Positions 9,601 to 20,491 of a stretch of 27,395 nucleotides of DNA are shown here, piece after piece. The notes under the pieces were generated by a model. The model searched no databases. It saw only the letters and a program-made list of their open reading frames with translations, and was not told the DNA's origin. The translations under genes were made by a program, and so were the position numbers. Origin of the DNA: Collybiopsis luxurians FD-317 M1 (Eukaryota > Basidiomycota > Agaricomycetes > Agaricales > Omphalotaceae); assembly GCA_000827265.1 (NCBI GenBank), contig KN834803.1:48632-76026 (forward strand). Reading direction: 5' to 3'. The number at the start of each line of letters is the position of its first letter. Position 1 is the first letter of the stretch.

Positions 9601-12368
9601 TTTAAAGATTTATCTAGAGTGTGGATTTGATTGATATTTGACGACGCACACTTGCTCTGCTAGTGAGACCTGTGGACCGACTGTCGAATTCATAGCCTGC
9701 TAGAGCCAGGTTGGTTGTCAAAGTTGGTGTGCGGAAAATTCCACCTCATATCTATATATATGAATACGGGACGCCACTGCAAAGCCGGGAAGATATGGAA
9801 AGCAAGAAGGCCTTGCTCGATTTGGACCGGTTGATTGATGGCAACAATCAAGGACCCGAGACAGCTCATCTATGATTAATAAATTTTGTCACTCCACCCG
9901 TACATGACGGATGTAGCGTGTACGGTGATATGCCGTGAATTTTGAGGCGAGACAGCTAGGTTTGTGCAAAGAGTGGAGTCACGCAGAAAATTGATTTCAA
10001 CTAAAGCAGTTTGATTTTGGGGTACAAGGTGTCATTTTTTTTTCTTGGTAACACAGCCAAAACAACGCCAAGTAATAATATAACACTTCGAGAATGTTCT
10101 GAGTCTATTGTATATAGGTTCCGAGTTGAGTCATCATTCAATTATTGAGAGTCTGAACCCATCCACTGACAAAAGCATCGTTAAACCGACGCAAAAGTTA
10201 AAGTGCATTGGGTTGAGTTATATCTGATACAGTTGATATAATACCTGTTTGATCTTGGACATCTTGTGGCATTATGGTGCATTACTATATGCACCAGTCA
10301 CTTCCACAATCCCTGTAATAATATTGTGAATTAGTAGCTATACGAGGATAGGGAAAAACACACTGTATAACACGGGGTGACGTTGGCCTTCTTTCAGTTC
10401 TTGTTGAGAGGGAGAACTTATGTCGGCTTATGCTCCCTGCCAGGTTGAGCTCTGGGCATAATGTCCCGAGGTAAGTATGGTTAGAATAAGGTTGGGGTGA
10501 TTGAGAATGAGAGCGAGAAGTGCTTACATGTGGAGTGATGAATAATTCTTGTCTTCCAACAACCATTCAACTCCAGCAATTTTATGATGTCAGGGATGAA
10601 TTTCTCAAGGCTTGTATATAGGCAACCAAATTGAGGATATGGTGTCGCTTCTCTTTGATGAGGAGGGCCTTTATATTGGGGAAGCCTGTAAGCTTAAGAA
10701 GGATTGGTTCCTTCGGATGTAGAGAAGATTTAGCTAATTGGGTGGTTTGTTTCTCCTCAGATGATAGCAACAGTAAAGACAGCAACAGTGGTTGAAATGA
10801 TGATAATTACTTGAGTTATGGAATATTTTGCTAAAATGTGTCTCTGTTTAAACGGTTTTGCACTAAGTATATAACTCTTATATACAAAACTAAAAATGAT
10901 GGCAGCTCCCTTACTAATAACTTTTCCTCTGATGTATCCAGCATTAAAATAACGGACCTAATCAGCCGCTGTATTCCCCTGTTCAGCGGCTTTAAAATTA
11001 GACGGTCTGCATGTGAAACGCATTTGGCAGCACTGTCTCAGAAAAATTACGTTGCTGTTCATATCGCCGTTTCTATTGATAAGCACCAATTGCCTGCAGT
11101 TCCCAAGGTCCTACTTACAAGTTCAGACTGTTCACCAATATTTTATTACATTACATGATTCGGATCAGTCCAAATCGAGCGAGGCCTTCTTGCTTTCCAT
11201 ATTAAACAGCTAGAGAAATGAGATAATGTCAAGTAGCAATAAAGCTTATTAATCTTCTATAACTAATTGCTTCAAACCTAGAGATTTGCATTGCTTTACA
11301 CACTCATGTTCTTGAATATAAGTTTGGTTCCCTCCATGCCATGACTGCCAGTTCCACTGTCTCTGCATTTGGGGAGTGAGAACAAAATGTGAGCAATAAA
11401 TGAATGGCTCACCCTTGAACCATGTGAGCCATGAGATCAAGACAACATGCTTTGAGCCTATGGCAGTACCTGCATATACCATGAACAGAAGAAAAATACC
11501 AAGGGGAAAGAAACTCTTACTGATTATCTGCCAATACTACACTCTCGTGGCTGTAGAGATAGAAAAAATGAACAAAGGCCATTATAACATTTCCAACTTG
11601 ACTGTGATTATGTAAAGGATGCTGATTGGTTCCAGACCACTTATAAGTGTGAGTTTGATGGTGTTTCTCAAGCAACCAAATTAGCTATCCTCCCCATGAT
11701 GGAATTCATAGCCTTGTGCATGAAGGCCTTCTTGTGTAAGGGCTGACACTGGACCAAGGTCCTCACTGTCTCCAATAATATTAAGAGCAAGAAGTCAGTA
11801 ATGCATATAGGTGAACAGTCTGAGTGGTATATATGCCTATGGACACTATTACTACAGTTACGCATAATATTATATGTTTTGAACCTTAAATGTGTGACAA
11901 AAATTATTCTCGGCAAAAGCCGAACCGCCAACGGCCTCGGAGATTTGGGCGATCAAGAATGAAAAGTCAACTTTGCTCTCCCGAGTACGCTATACAAGAT
12001 GCCAGAAAAAAAAAGACCCCTAAAAAGTAGATCTCATTTCGACCCGTTGATGGATATTTTATGAATGCCCCAGACAATGCTTTGCATTCTACTAAAGCGA
12101 AAGAAATTGCAAAGAAATGGATGTATTTTTCTCAGGCAGTGCAGAGGTGAAAGCTTGGTGCAATAACTTTATGCAGTTTATTCTGTGAAGTCCAGGCTCA
12201 GGTCACGACCTGAGACAAGTTGGCAAGACCTCGGTCCATGGTATGAATTTAGTGAGTTTGGCACAAGTCATGCATCATACTTATCCATCTTTCAAGTTTC
12301 CATTATGAGCCTTGAGGTTTCCTGCAAAAGTACAAAACCTGACATTGACTACGAGTACAGTGATGACA
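9601..12368. other. Long stretch with little recognisable content
   Basis: This is the shared upstream side of the DUF6533 gene and the downstream side of carboxylesterase copy A. No intact gene was identified. Open frames near 10285-10566 and 10838-11213 have no recognisable domain. One relic frame is listed separately at 11431-11746. Confidence 0.4.
11431..11746 (+). pseudogene. Relic coding fragment, unknown family
   Basis: A plus-strand frame reads KETLTDYLPILHSRGC, a stop near 11583, then CDYVKDADWFQTTYKCEFDG and ATKLAILPMMEFIALCMKAF before a stop at 11744-11746. Composition is protein-like across the internal stop and there is no start codon. Probably a fragment of a transposon or host gene; I do not recognise it. 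Confidence 0.3.
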
Positions 12369-14498
12369 TCAGTCCAAGAAAGCATTCCATAAAGAAGTGC
12401 AAGGAGCATCCTAAATTGGAACATCAGAAATTCAGATTGCAGGGATAGAGGAAAACTAAGTAATGCAACCTGAGAATCACTTGTCACTGCTTGCACAAAG
12501 TTATCCATATCCACATTCCCATTGTATGCCAATCTTGCTAGAGTTTGGGTGGAACCTCCAGGAGCATATTTAGGCCAGTTAGGTGCAGGAGAATCATTGG
12601 GGTTTTTGATGAAGTTTGCAATGGCTGTTTGGTATGTCTTGGACAAAGTCACTTCATTAGGTGTTGCCGTGGAAGCATTAAATGTTCCAAAGAGTTCGGG
12701 AACTTGAAAAAAATGGAATGAAGAAGGAAGGACAGCGCATAGAGGAGCATACACACGTTCAGAGGAATGCCAAGCACCAGCATTGGGGAACAGCTGAAGA
12801 TCAGGAAAGACAGCACCTACCAACGGGCATTAAACCTGCCACTTCAATGATGGTGTATAAAAGGGATTACCGACCGTATTCGTACCTAAAAACACTCGAG
12901 ATGCCGGATTGAACGAACGCCTCTGTCCATAGGCTTGCTGGACTGCAAATAGTGCAATAGTATTAGTGTGCTACACAAGTTACACAAGGCTGATCGTTTA
13001 CCAGAGAAAGATCAAATCTCGGTAAGAGTCCGCAATCACATCGGTATCATTCTCTCCGGGATACACTGCCCTTACTTCCTCCGGGGAAAGGACCAACCCT
13101 CCGCCTGTAGAGTCTAGGAATTCAGCAAGATTATTCTGTCCAACCGTGAAGAGTGTGCCGTCGTTCTGCGTGTTCCCGGCCAGCAATGGAACCCTGGCCG
13201 CGTTTCCGGCTCGAATCCGCTCCAGATTATCGGAAAATGTGGTAACACTAATCCGGTCAACATGTCACTGTGGCTGGACAAAGAGATTGCACCAACTCAT
13301 CGATTATCGGTCCAAAGGCACCACTTGTAGGCCCATTTGTATACGCCCTTATTCTCGCTGTAGGGACCTCTCTTAAACAGGCAAGTCGGAAAGGACCCGG
13401 GATCTCAATACCGCAGCCTACCGCAAGCGCAAAGGCATTAAAGGAGTCGAACTCTGTGACGGAGGGAAGAACGTCAGTCTCCGAGCCTGAGAGAATAATT
13501 GCAGCTCTGAACGGTGGATCCACGGGGTGTCGGATAACGAAGTCTGAAACGGACACTCCCCCGGCCGATTGGCCCTGAGGAGGAAATTATGAGCAGTAGT
13601 GCGATCAACACTAGATGCCAATAATTAACTAACCATAATTGTGATCTGAGTGGGATCCCCACCAAACTGTGCAATATTCGATTGAACCCACGAAAGAGCA
13701 AGTTCTTGATCCAAAAAGCCTAGGTTATTGGCTTGGAGGGGCAGATCTGGCGCACCAGGAAAACCAAAAACATTTGTGCGATAGTTGAAGGAAACGACAA
13801 CAATGTCTTGGTTCAACGCAAGGGAGTTTCCATCGTATTCAGGCACAGACGCGGTTCCAAATGCTAACGACCTATTGAGCGTTGAAGAGTCACTATTCCA
13901 ATAATGGAGTACGCCTAGCCTCACCCTCCATAGATCCAAAAAACAACCGGCTTTTTCACATTCGAAGCAGGTGAAGGGGCCCAAACGTTTCTGGGAATCA
14001 GCAAATCTCGAATTTATAGCTATACAGTGGAAAGGCAAGGGACAGACAAGAATAGACAATCTTCATTCTCGACAGGTGGATCTTGAGGGTTATTGAATAA
14101 GGATTCGATCAAGCTGGCGGTGGCAAATGCAAATTGCTGAACGCAGGAGGGACCAAAGACTGTAGCATTTTGTGTCACACTGCTAACGAACTGAACAGGC
14201 GGTGCCCATCTGAGAGAGCCAGTAGGGGGCTCAGCAAAACGCTACGATGAACTATAACCCTTCATTCGTTGATACAGCCTGGGTATGAGTACTTACAATG
14301 CCTTTGAATGACATCACTGAATTGAAAGAGATGGAATTATTGCTTCAGACGGTGATATATCATCGATCAATGTTTACCTCCATCTTGCTCAACACCCTGG
14401 AGATTGCCTGACGACGTTGAAACAGTGACCAGGGACTGAGCATGGACCAACGCGCAGGTTGTCACGATTACGGGGAAAATGGGAATAAAGGATCGCAT
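12369..14498 (-). CDS. Type-B carboxylesterase/lipase, copy A (intact, 521 aa)
   Basis: Eleven exons on the minus strand: 14498-14378, 14316-14297, 14241-14048, 13990-13925, 13871-13634, 13574-13297, 13247-13002, 12942-12875, 12816-12757, 12702-12470 and 12410-12369. They join without a stop into 521 aa. A hydrophobic N-terminus ending LVHA at residue 20 looks like a secretion signal. Family marks: RFAEPPTG, the EDCLFLNVW signature, oxyanion-side YGG, nucleophile elbow GQSAG (Ser216), acid in NTQNDGT (Asp335) and GAWH (His427). Four cysteines sit where the two family disulfides occur. Likely a secreted alpha/beta-hydrolase acting on carboxylic esters; substrate unknown. Introns are 49-64 nt. 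An in-frame reading continues past His427, but the GT at 12756 gives a 54-nt intron and restores the expected E-x-PELFGTF. Confidence 0.88.
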
Positions 14499-14537
14499 CC
14501 TGGGCCTGAACAATCATGATAGACATAGTATTCGTAG

Positions 14538-14544
14538 ATTTATA
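14538..14544 (-). promoter_or_regulatory. TATA-like box of carboxylesterase copy A
   Basis: Minus-strand TATAAAT lies 40-46 bp upstream of the ATG at 14498. Copies B and C have an equivalent site at similar spacing. Confidence 0.5.
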
Positions 14545-14728
14545 CATCCTACAGATATCAGCTGATAATGTCGCCGCCTTTCCATCCGTAAGCTCTCCAT
14601 TACCGTGTCGACCGACTGCCCAACTTGAGGCAGAACCGTTGTAAACAGATGTCGTAAAAAATAGACGGATGGTGAGAAGGAGAGCCAGGTGACTCTTCAC
14701 CCACATGGTACCAAGTCGTCGTTGCGTT

Positions 14729-14766
14729 GGAAGCTGTCAACGCCTGAGAGCACTTTGACACATGCC
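14729..14766 (-). promoter_or_regulatory. Upstream block shared by the carboxylesterases (copy A)
   Basis: Plus-strand GGAAGCTGTCAACGCCTGAG followed by CTTTGACACATGCC, about 230-270 bp before the start. Related sequences occur 298-351 bp before copy B and 306-348 bp before copy C. It may be a regulatory site or simply duplicated promoter sequence. Confidence 0.4.
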
Positions 14767-15654
14767 AAATGCCACAGCAGAGCAGAGGTTGACTCCTTGC
14801 CGTCGGAACGGCAGCCCCCAAGGGTGATTCAGCACCAAATCCTAACAAGGGACGTAAAAACCATGATAGTATGGTGCATACTGCCTTAAAAGCATTACAT
14901 TTGGCAGCACGGTTTGGCCCGGCTCATTTCGAATCGTCGGCTAAGTAATACTAGGGAACAGACACGAGTTGTTGGGTCATCAGGCATGAATGTTATTTTT
15001 TTCCCTCCCCTGCCTTGGCCTTTTCATTTGCGTTGCCCCCCAAAGCCGTCTGAGCTGGAGGAGGATCCGCCGGATCTACACCTTCGTTGCCCATCAATTC
15101 CAGTTCAGGAGTGGTAGTCTGCGATGATCTTCATCTTCGTATCATCAGTTCCCTGTGGCTTCTCATCCTTCGACGTATTCCTATCATACCTTCCTTCCCC
15201 GACAACCTCTCCCCTTCCTTCCCCCTTCTCCCCTTCACCGTGAAATGGATATGAAAATAATCACTGCTCTTTGTCACCTCGGCATTTGACAGTCAGACGG
15301 ACACAACTCATCATTAAGCTGCACACATTTTTTTTTTGAGTTATAATTGCCAAAACTCACTAAGGGACCTGGGATTCTGAAATAAGAGTATCAAGGGTTG
15401 GGACCCTCCTGCTGTGAGACAATATACTCTGTGTTGGTTATAGGTATATCTCTCAGATGAGCAATAAATGCTCAGAAGAATTGTTGAGGAATGGCTATGC
15501 CATCGGTTGTCCGGCTACACTACACATCCTTACTCCATGGATTTACTTTATTTCGTAGCTTTCTTCCGTTGACTCGCTCGTTTTCTAACAAGAATGATGA
15601 TAGGACTGCAGTCAGATGGCCCATTGAAGTGCAATACATTTTTGCACACTGGAC
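14767..15654. other. Intergenic between carboxylesterase copies A and B
   Basis: No intact gene. The minus strand from about 15210 to 14990 reads as a hydrophilic fragment across one frame change (NTSKDEKPQGTDDTKMK, then GNEGVDPADPPPAQTALGGN), possibly a relic of an unrelated gene. The rest shows nothing assignable. Confidence 0.35.
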
Positions 15655-15755
15655 CACATTTGTTGTAATTTCAGTCACAACTTGTTATTTGTTTGTTAAC
15701 ATACTTAACAATCATCACTGGGTTTAATAGTCTAAAAATGCATTCAATGGGGTGA
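15655..15755 (-). pseudogene. 3'-end remnant of a fourth carboxylesterase copy
   Basis: This segment repeats the sequence at and just beyond the last exon of copies B (15805-15905) and C (23345-23450), including TTTCAGTCACAACTTGT and CATACTTAACAAT. On the minus strand it reads LNAFLDY followed by TAA at 15726-15724, matching WNAFLDF-stop of copy C. Nothing of the upstream exons remains. Confidence 0.6.
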
Positions 15756-15867
15756 TGCGGCTGAACATTAAGATGACTGCAGTGGTATTGCACATTTCGT
15801 CTTTGTTGCAATTTCAGTCACAACTTGTCATTTATCTTTAAGCAAATTCAACAACCAAATATTGGGC

Positions 15868-18000
15868 TTAAAAATCCAAAAATGAATTCCATAGAGCAGT
15901 GCAAGGTTTATCCTGAATAGCATAGGTTTTTCAGGCCACAGTGGATTATTAAAAAAATTTTAAACAAACCTGGGAGCTGCTTGTAGCAGCTTGTACAAAG
16001 TTATCTGTGTCAACGTTCCCATTGTATGCCAATCTTGCTAAGGTTTGAGTGGTATTTCCAGGAGCATACTTAGGCCAGTTCGGCGCCGGAGATATATCTG
16101 GATTTTTAATGAAGTTTGCAATAGCTGTTTGGAATGTCTTAGATAAAGTAACTTCGTTAGGTGTCGCGGTGGAAGCATTAAATGTTCCAAATAGTTCCGG
16201 GACTATGGAAGGATTAAGTGAAAGGTAAGGTGGCAGATTACCATACGCACGCTCGGTAGTATGCCAAGCCCCAGCATTCGGGAAAAGCTGAAGATCAGGG
16301 AAGACAGGCCCTACCAACTGCCATTACACCCGCCGCCAGAATGCAATTTTTGGAAGAGTTGACTCACCATACTCATATCGGAAAACGTTATGGAGACCGG
16401 ATTGAATAAAGGCCTCCGTCCATAGGCTCGCTGGGCTGGATATGTGAAGTACAAAAATATCAGCTTACATTGGAAAACACCAAGCTGTAGTCGTTTTACC
16501 AGAGAAAGAAAAAATCTCTGAAAGAGTCCGCAATCACATCCGTGTCATTCTCTTCAGGATACAGCGCTCTTACAACATCTGCAGAAACTATTGCCCCTAC
16601 CCCCATAGAGTCCAGGAAGGCGGTGAGATTATTCTCACCGACTGTAAATAGCGTGCCGTCGTTTTGTGTGTTCCCGGCTAGCACTGGCACTCGAGCCGTG
16701 TTGCCGGCTCGAATCCGTTCCAGATTATCCCCGAATGTGGTGAAACTAGTGCAGTGATTGACCAGTTACAATTAAAGAAAGCAAAGGCTGAACTTACTTA
16801 TCAATGATTGCCGTTCCAAAGATCCCACTTGTAGGACCGTTTGTGTACACCCTAATATCCGTTGCTGAGACGTTCTTAAGGCAGGCAAGTCGCAAGGGAC
16901 CAGGGGGTTGAGTACAGCCTACTGCAATGGAAAAGTTATTGAAGGTGTCAAAGGGGGCGAGAGAAGGAATGGTATCAGCAGTAGCGCCTGAGAAGAGGAT
17001 CGCAGCTCTGAACGGTGGATCTATGGGATGCCGAACAACAAGACCAGAGACGGATGTTGCTCCTGCTGATTGACCCTGCGAGTGGAAACAAAGGTCAATC
17101 CACATTCTATTGAAGAGTAAGAGAGAGCACTCCACTGACCATGATAGTGACCCGAGTTGGATCTCCGCCAAACTGCGCAATGTTTAACTTAACCCACTCA
17201 AGAGCAAGTTCTTGATCCAAGAAGCCAAGGTTATTTGCTTGGAGAGGCAAATCGGGTGCACTGGGAAAGCCAAAAACGTTTGTGCGATAGTTAATGGTGA
17301 CAATAATAATGTCTTGGTTAGATGCAATGGATGTTCCATCGTAGACGGGCAGAGATGCGGTTCCAAAAACTAGCCCTCTGAAAAGAATGTTAATTGTGGA
17401 GATTCAAATGATCTACTCATACGAGCCTACCCTCCATACATCCAGAAAACAACTGGTTTTTTTGCGCCCGAAGCTAGTGAAGGGGCCCAAACATTCCTGA
17501 GTACAGGAATAGGGAGTCAGCACACTCATGCGTGGACAATGACACAGTCAACAAACAAGAAAAGGCAATCCTCATTTTCAACAGGGGGATCTTGCGGGTT
17601 ATTGAATAACGTTTCATTCAAACTAGGCATAGCGAGGGGGAATTGCTGAACACAAGCAGAAGAGAGAACCGTCGCATTATGAGTTGCAGTACTAAGAAAT
17701 GGAACAGGCGGCTCCCAACGGAGTGGGCCGGTCGGTGGTTCGGCAAATCGCTGCATAACATTACTAAGAGTATTTGTATAAACAAGAGGCCTAAGGATTA
17801 CTTACAATGCCTTTGAATGACATTACTATGTTCGAACCAAAGAATCAGTATTTCGGAGGATATTTTATGTTTGAGTATAGTTTACCGCCATCCTGTTCAA
17901 TGCCTCGAAGGGTTCCAGATGTTGTTGAAACTGTAACAAGAGAATGAGCGTGTACCACCCCGCAGAAAACCCCAGGAAGAACAAAAGACAGGGATCGCAT
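15868..18000 (-). CDS. Type-B carboxylesterase/lipase, copy B (intact, 520 aa)
   Basis: Eleven exons: 18000-17886, 17825-17806, 17750-17557, 17496-17431, 17377-17140, 17075-16798, 16745-16500, 16435-16368, 16310-16251, 16202-15970 and 15912-15868. All are bounded by GT-AG introns of 48-64 nt and give 520 aa with no stop. Signal-like N-terminus to about residue 18 (CGVVHA). Cys78 and Cys107 flank the first loop and EDCLFLNVW is present. The triad is Ser214 (GQSAG, split from TIM by intron 5), Asp333 (NTQNDGT) and His425 (GAWH). Exon count, order and phase are identical to copies A and C, so the three arose by tandem duplication; B and C are the closer pair and also share upstream DNA. Probably secreted; substrate cannot be told from sequence. 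Confidence 0.9.
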
Positions 18001-18050
18001 CCTGTATGTTACCTGTGATCGTACAACCTTTTCAGGTATAACCTTCAGAT

Positions 18051-18057
18051 ATTTATA
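18051..18057 (-). promoter_or_regulatory. TATA box of carboxylesterase copy B
   Basis: Minus-strand TATAAATA about 50-57 bp upstream of the ATG at 18000, conserved in position among the paralogues. Confidence 0.55.
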
Positions 18058-18297
18058 CATTTCGTAGACATCAGCTGCTAAAGATAATTAGATTCCCACT
18101 CTGGCGGCTTCAATTAGCGAACCAAGCTTGTGGAGTGCACCTGAGACTATGTAGCCTAAAAATACAAGGCGTTTGTAGAAAAGTGACGTATATAGGAACA
18201 ACGTTTTGAGTATATTCAATGAAAAGAAGGAAAGAATTGCGGCGTTCTCAGACCCAGATGACACGTCCACAGGCTTATTCTAAGTTGTTCTGAATGC

Positions 18298-18351
18298 GGA
18301 AGCTGTCAGTGCCTGAGAATGAATAGAACTCTTGACATGTGCCACAGCGGA
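18298..18351 (-). promoter_or_regulatory. Upstream block shared by the carboxylesterases (copy B)
   Basis: Plus-strand GGAAGCTGTCAGTGCCTGAG, then CTTGACATGTGCCACAGCGG, aligning with 14729-14766 and, more weakly, 25848-25890. Confidence 0.4.
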
Positions 18352-18560
18352 CAACTAGTCATGTTTGATAGCTCAGATAAAAGGATCTATGTTTAGAATA
18401 GAAGTGGCTCAAGCAAATATTGGATTCCCTATCCCGACTAAAGGATCAATCTTCACATCGATGGTCCTCACCGTTAATCAGAGTTTCTCTGATCTCTCAG
18501 ATTGAAGCATCACTCACCTGTCTCTGCATACGCGGATGGAATGACGATGAAGATGACTTT

Positions 18561-18727
18561 AATGATGAACATAAGCCACGCAGCTTGTTGACCTATACAA
18601 CTAGTACACAGAAGGTCTATGAACAGTCCTTTTCGCAGGGACAATGCACCTAGACTTTTTCATTGTGACATTCATTCATTGTGCTCTTTGACTTGGTCTT
18701 TATATGTTCTTAATAGTCGACAAGCTT
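18561..18727. other. Short intergenic gap before the GC-rich element
   Basis: AT-rich, no coding frame or signal seen. Confidence 0.4.
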
Positions 18728-19945
18728 AGAGGGCTCCGGCTCAGAGCTGTTGAGCTGGGTGCTAAGCCGGGCCCCAGCCCTATGCCTGATTCAAGAGGGC
18801 TCAGGGCCTGGCTCAGAATCGAGGTAAGCCAGCAGCCGGGGTCTTGGGCCGGGGCTTGCCAGAATGTTAAAACAGTATGAAAATCCAAGTGTATCATGCA
18901 AGATTTTTGTTCAAGGGTGATGAAATAGTTGCCCATGATTGAGGTACTGAAATGGATTCACATTGCACCCTCATCTTTAAGCAAAAAATGTATGTAGATT
19001 GTAGAAAGAATAAATGATTGTATGTAGTATCTGTAATAAGATACTATGGCTCAGAGTGCAGACAAGTAGTCAAATGTCTGAGGTGCCAATTGTCCTTGTC
19101 AAGTACATAGGTAATGAAGTGACACACCGAGGAGGGAAAAAATTCTGCTCGGCAGAAATGTAGGCTGAAATAAACCTGATTATCCTTTTACGGTTTATCA
19201 GTGGTTTTCAGCTCGCCTGAAATGGTTACTGAAAACCACTGATTATCCATATTAGGTTTATCTTATCTTATCTTAGCCTTTTCAATCCATATTTCTGCCG
19301 AGCAGATTCCTTTCACTCCCCGTTGTGTGAGTCAACCAAAGTATTTGTAGGGCTAACTATGAAGAATGGAATAAGGATAAGGAGCAGAAGCAAACTATCC
19401 AATGGTGTTTGTATGTACAAGAGTCCAAGCAGAGTAGGAGAACATACGAGTAGTTCAATGTAGGGCGCAATTGTGCTCAATCAGACGTGACTCGTTGTAT
19501 GTTGACTTTGTTATTCAAGCTTTCATTTCTTAGGTTTGGTATTTTTAGAATCAAACTTGTAGTAATATACTTATGTCAAATACATAGACGTCATTCATAA
19601 TAAGCAAAAAATTCATTGATATCACTTGAATCAATGTTGAATTTGTTGAAATTCTCTGGACCACTGAGGCTGGGGCCTGAGCTTGAGCTATGCCTGGCCA
19701 TCTGTGAGGGCGTGGCTGAAGATTTTAGTGAGCCCTGGCGGGGGCCATTTGAGCGGTAATTGGGCCCCAGATAGACTCTGGGCCCCAAACCTTGCATCCC
19801 TAGCACAAAACCCCGGCTTCCGGCTTTCCAGAATTCTGAGCTGGGCCCTGAGCCCTTCTTGAGCCGGTATAGGGCTGGGGCCTGACCAGGGCTCAGTAGG
19901 GTCAGGCTTACCTGGCTCAACAGCTCTGGGTTGGAGCTGCCACAG
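18728..19945. mobile_element. GC-rich-ended non-autonomous element, copy 2, with long inverted ends
   Basis: The left part (18728-18866) and the reverse complement of the right part (19805-19945) share CAGAGCTGTTGAG, GCCCCAGCCCTAT and AGGGCTCAGGGCC, giving imperfect terminal inverted repeats of about 130 bp. The interior aligns with the reverse complement of 6598-7170, for example GTTATTCAAGCTTTCAT and AATTTGTTGAAATTCTCTGG or close variants, so both belong to one family. No transposase frame is present. The interior is interrupted by a smaller element at 19123-19329. Confidence 0.65.
19123..19329. mobile_element. 207-bp MITE nested in the GC-rich element
   Basis: The ends form inverted repeats of about 38 bp: CACACCGAGGAGGG and CTGCTCGGCAGAAAT on the left, the complement with few mismatches on the right. 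The middle adds a second hairpin, CAGTGGTTTTCAG against CTGAAAACCACTG. No ORF. The corresponding sequence is absent from copy 1 of the host element, supporting insertion. No certain target duplication. Confidence 0.7.
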
Positions 19946-20491
19946 CACTGCTTGCCTCAAAGAGTCAAAACACAGTTCTATTGAGTCATGATTACTAATT
20001 AGTAACTGAAATCATAGCTGCACTGAGAGTGGAACTCCTTTCTGTTCAATGCAAGACAATCACAATGTAGGGGGATCTGGCTTCAGACTTGTAGATGCCT
20101 TAAATGAGGTAGATATGTTCAGAAATATACAGTGTTTGTCTTAAGGGCTTAATTACAGTCTGTATTCAAAAAAAATGCACCATGTGATTTTTGGACTGGA
20201 TTTTTTTTACAATGATATATCTCACTGGATATGCAAAGGAGGGGGAGATGTTTGCAGGTAGTTAAGTGCAGGTATATCCATAGATTGTGTGTGCAAGAGA
20301 TTTTAGCATAAAAAGTTGACTGGCCTTCAAAATGAAGATATTTCTGTCATTAAATGTGATTTGACAAGTGAATGTGACCACGACATGTTGAGTTGATTGT
20401 GTTTGCCTTCCCTTCCTCACTTTAATTCTGAACTGCTGTTGTCAACCACATATCACAGACTTTTTATACATCAATCTTACACATATTCAGC

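Larger units (their letters stand above)
18040..18560. repeat. Duplicated 5' flank, matching 25590-26100
   Basis: About 500 bp upstream of copy B align with the region upstream of copy C. Shared words include GTGACGTATAT, AGGAACAAC, CATCCAGATGACA or a close variant, CTCTCAGATTGAAGCAT and ATATGTTTAGAAT or a close variant. The duplication unit therefore included promoter and upstream DNA. Confidence 0.65.

Noticed and set aside
14389..14848. Open frames overlapping the first exon and promoter of carboxylesterase copy A
   Set aside because: They are in other frames across the real exon and flank, with no protein-like features.
16203..16241. A 39-nt intron in copy B beginning GTAATC
   Set aside because: It is GT-AG, but copies A and C lack that donor. 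The GT nine bases upstream exists in all three, gives 48-54 nt introns and restores the family sequence E-x-PELFGTF.
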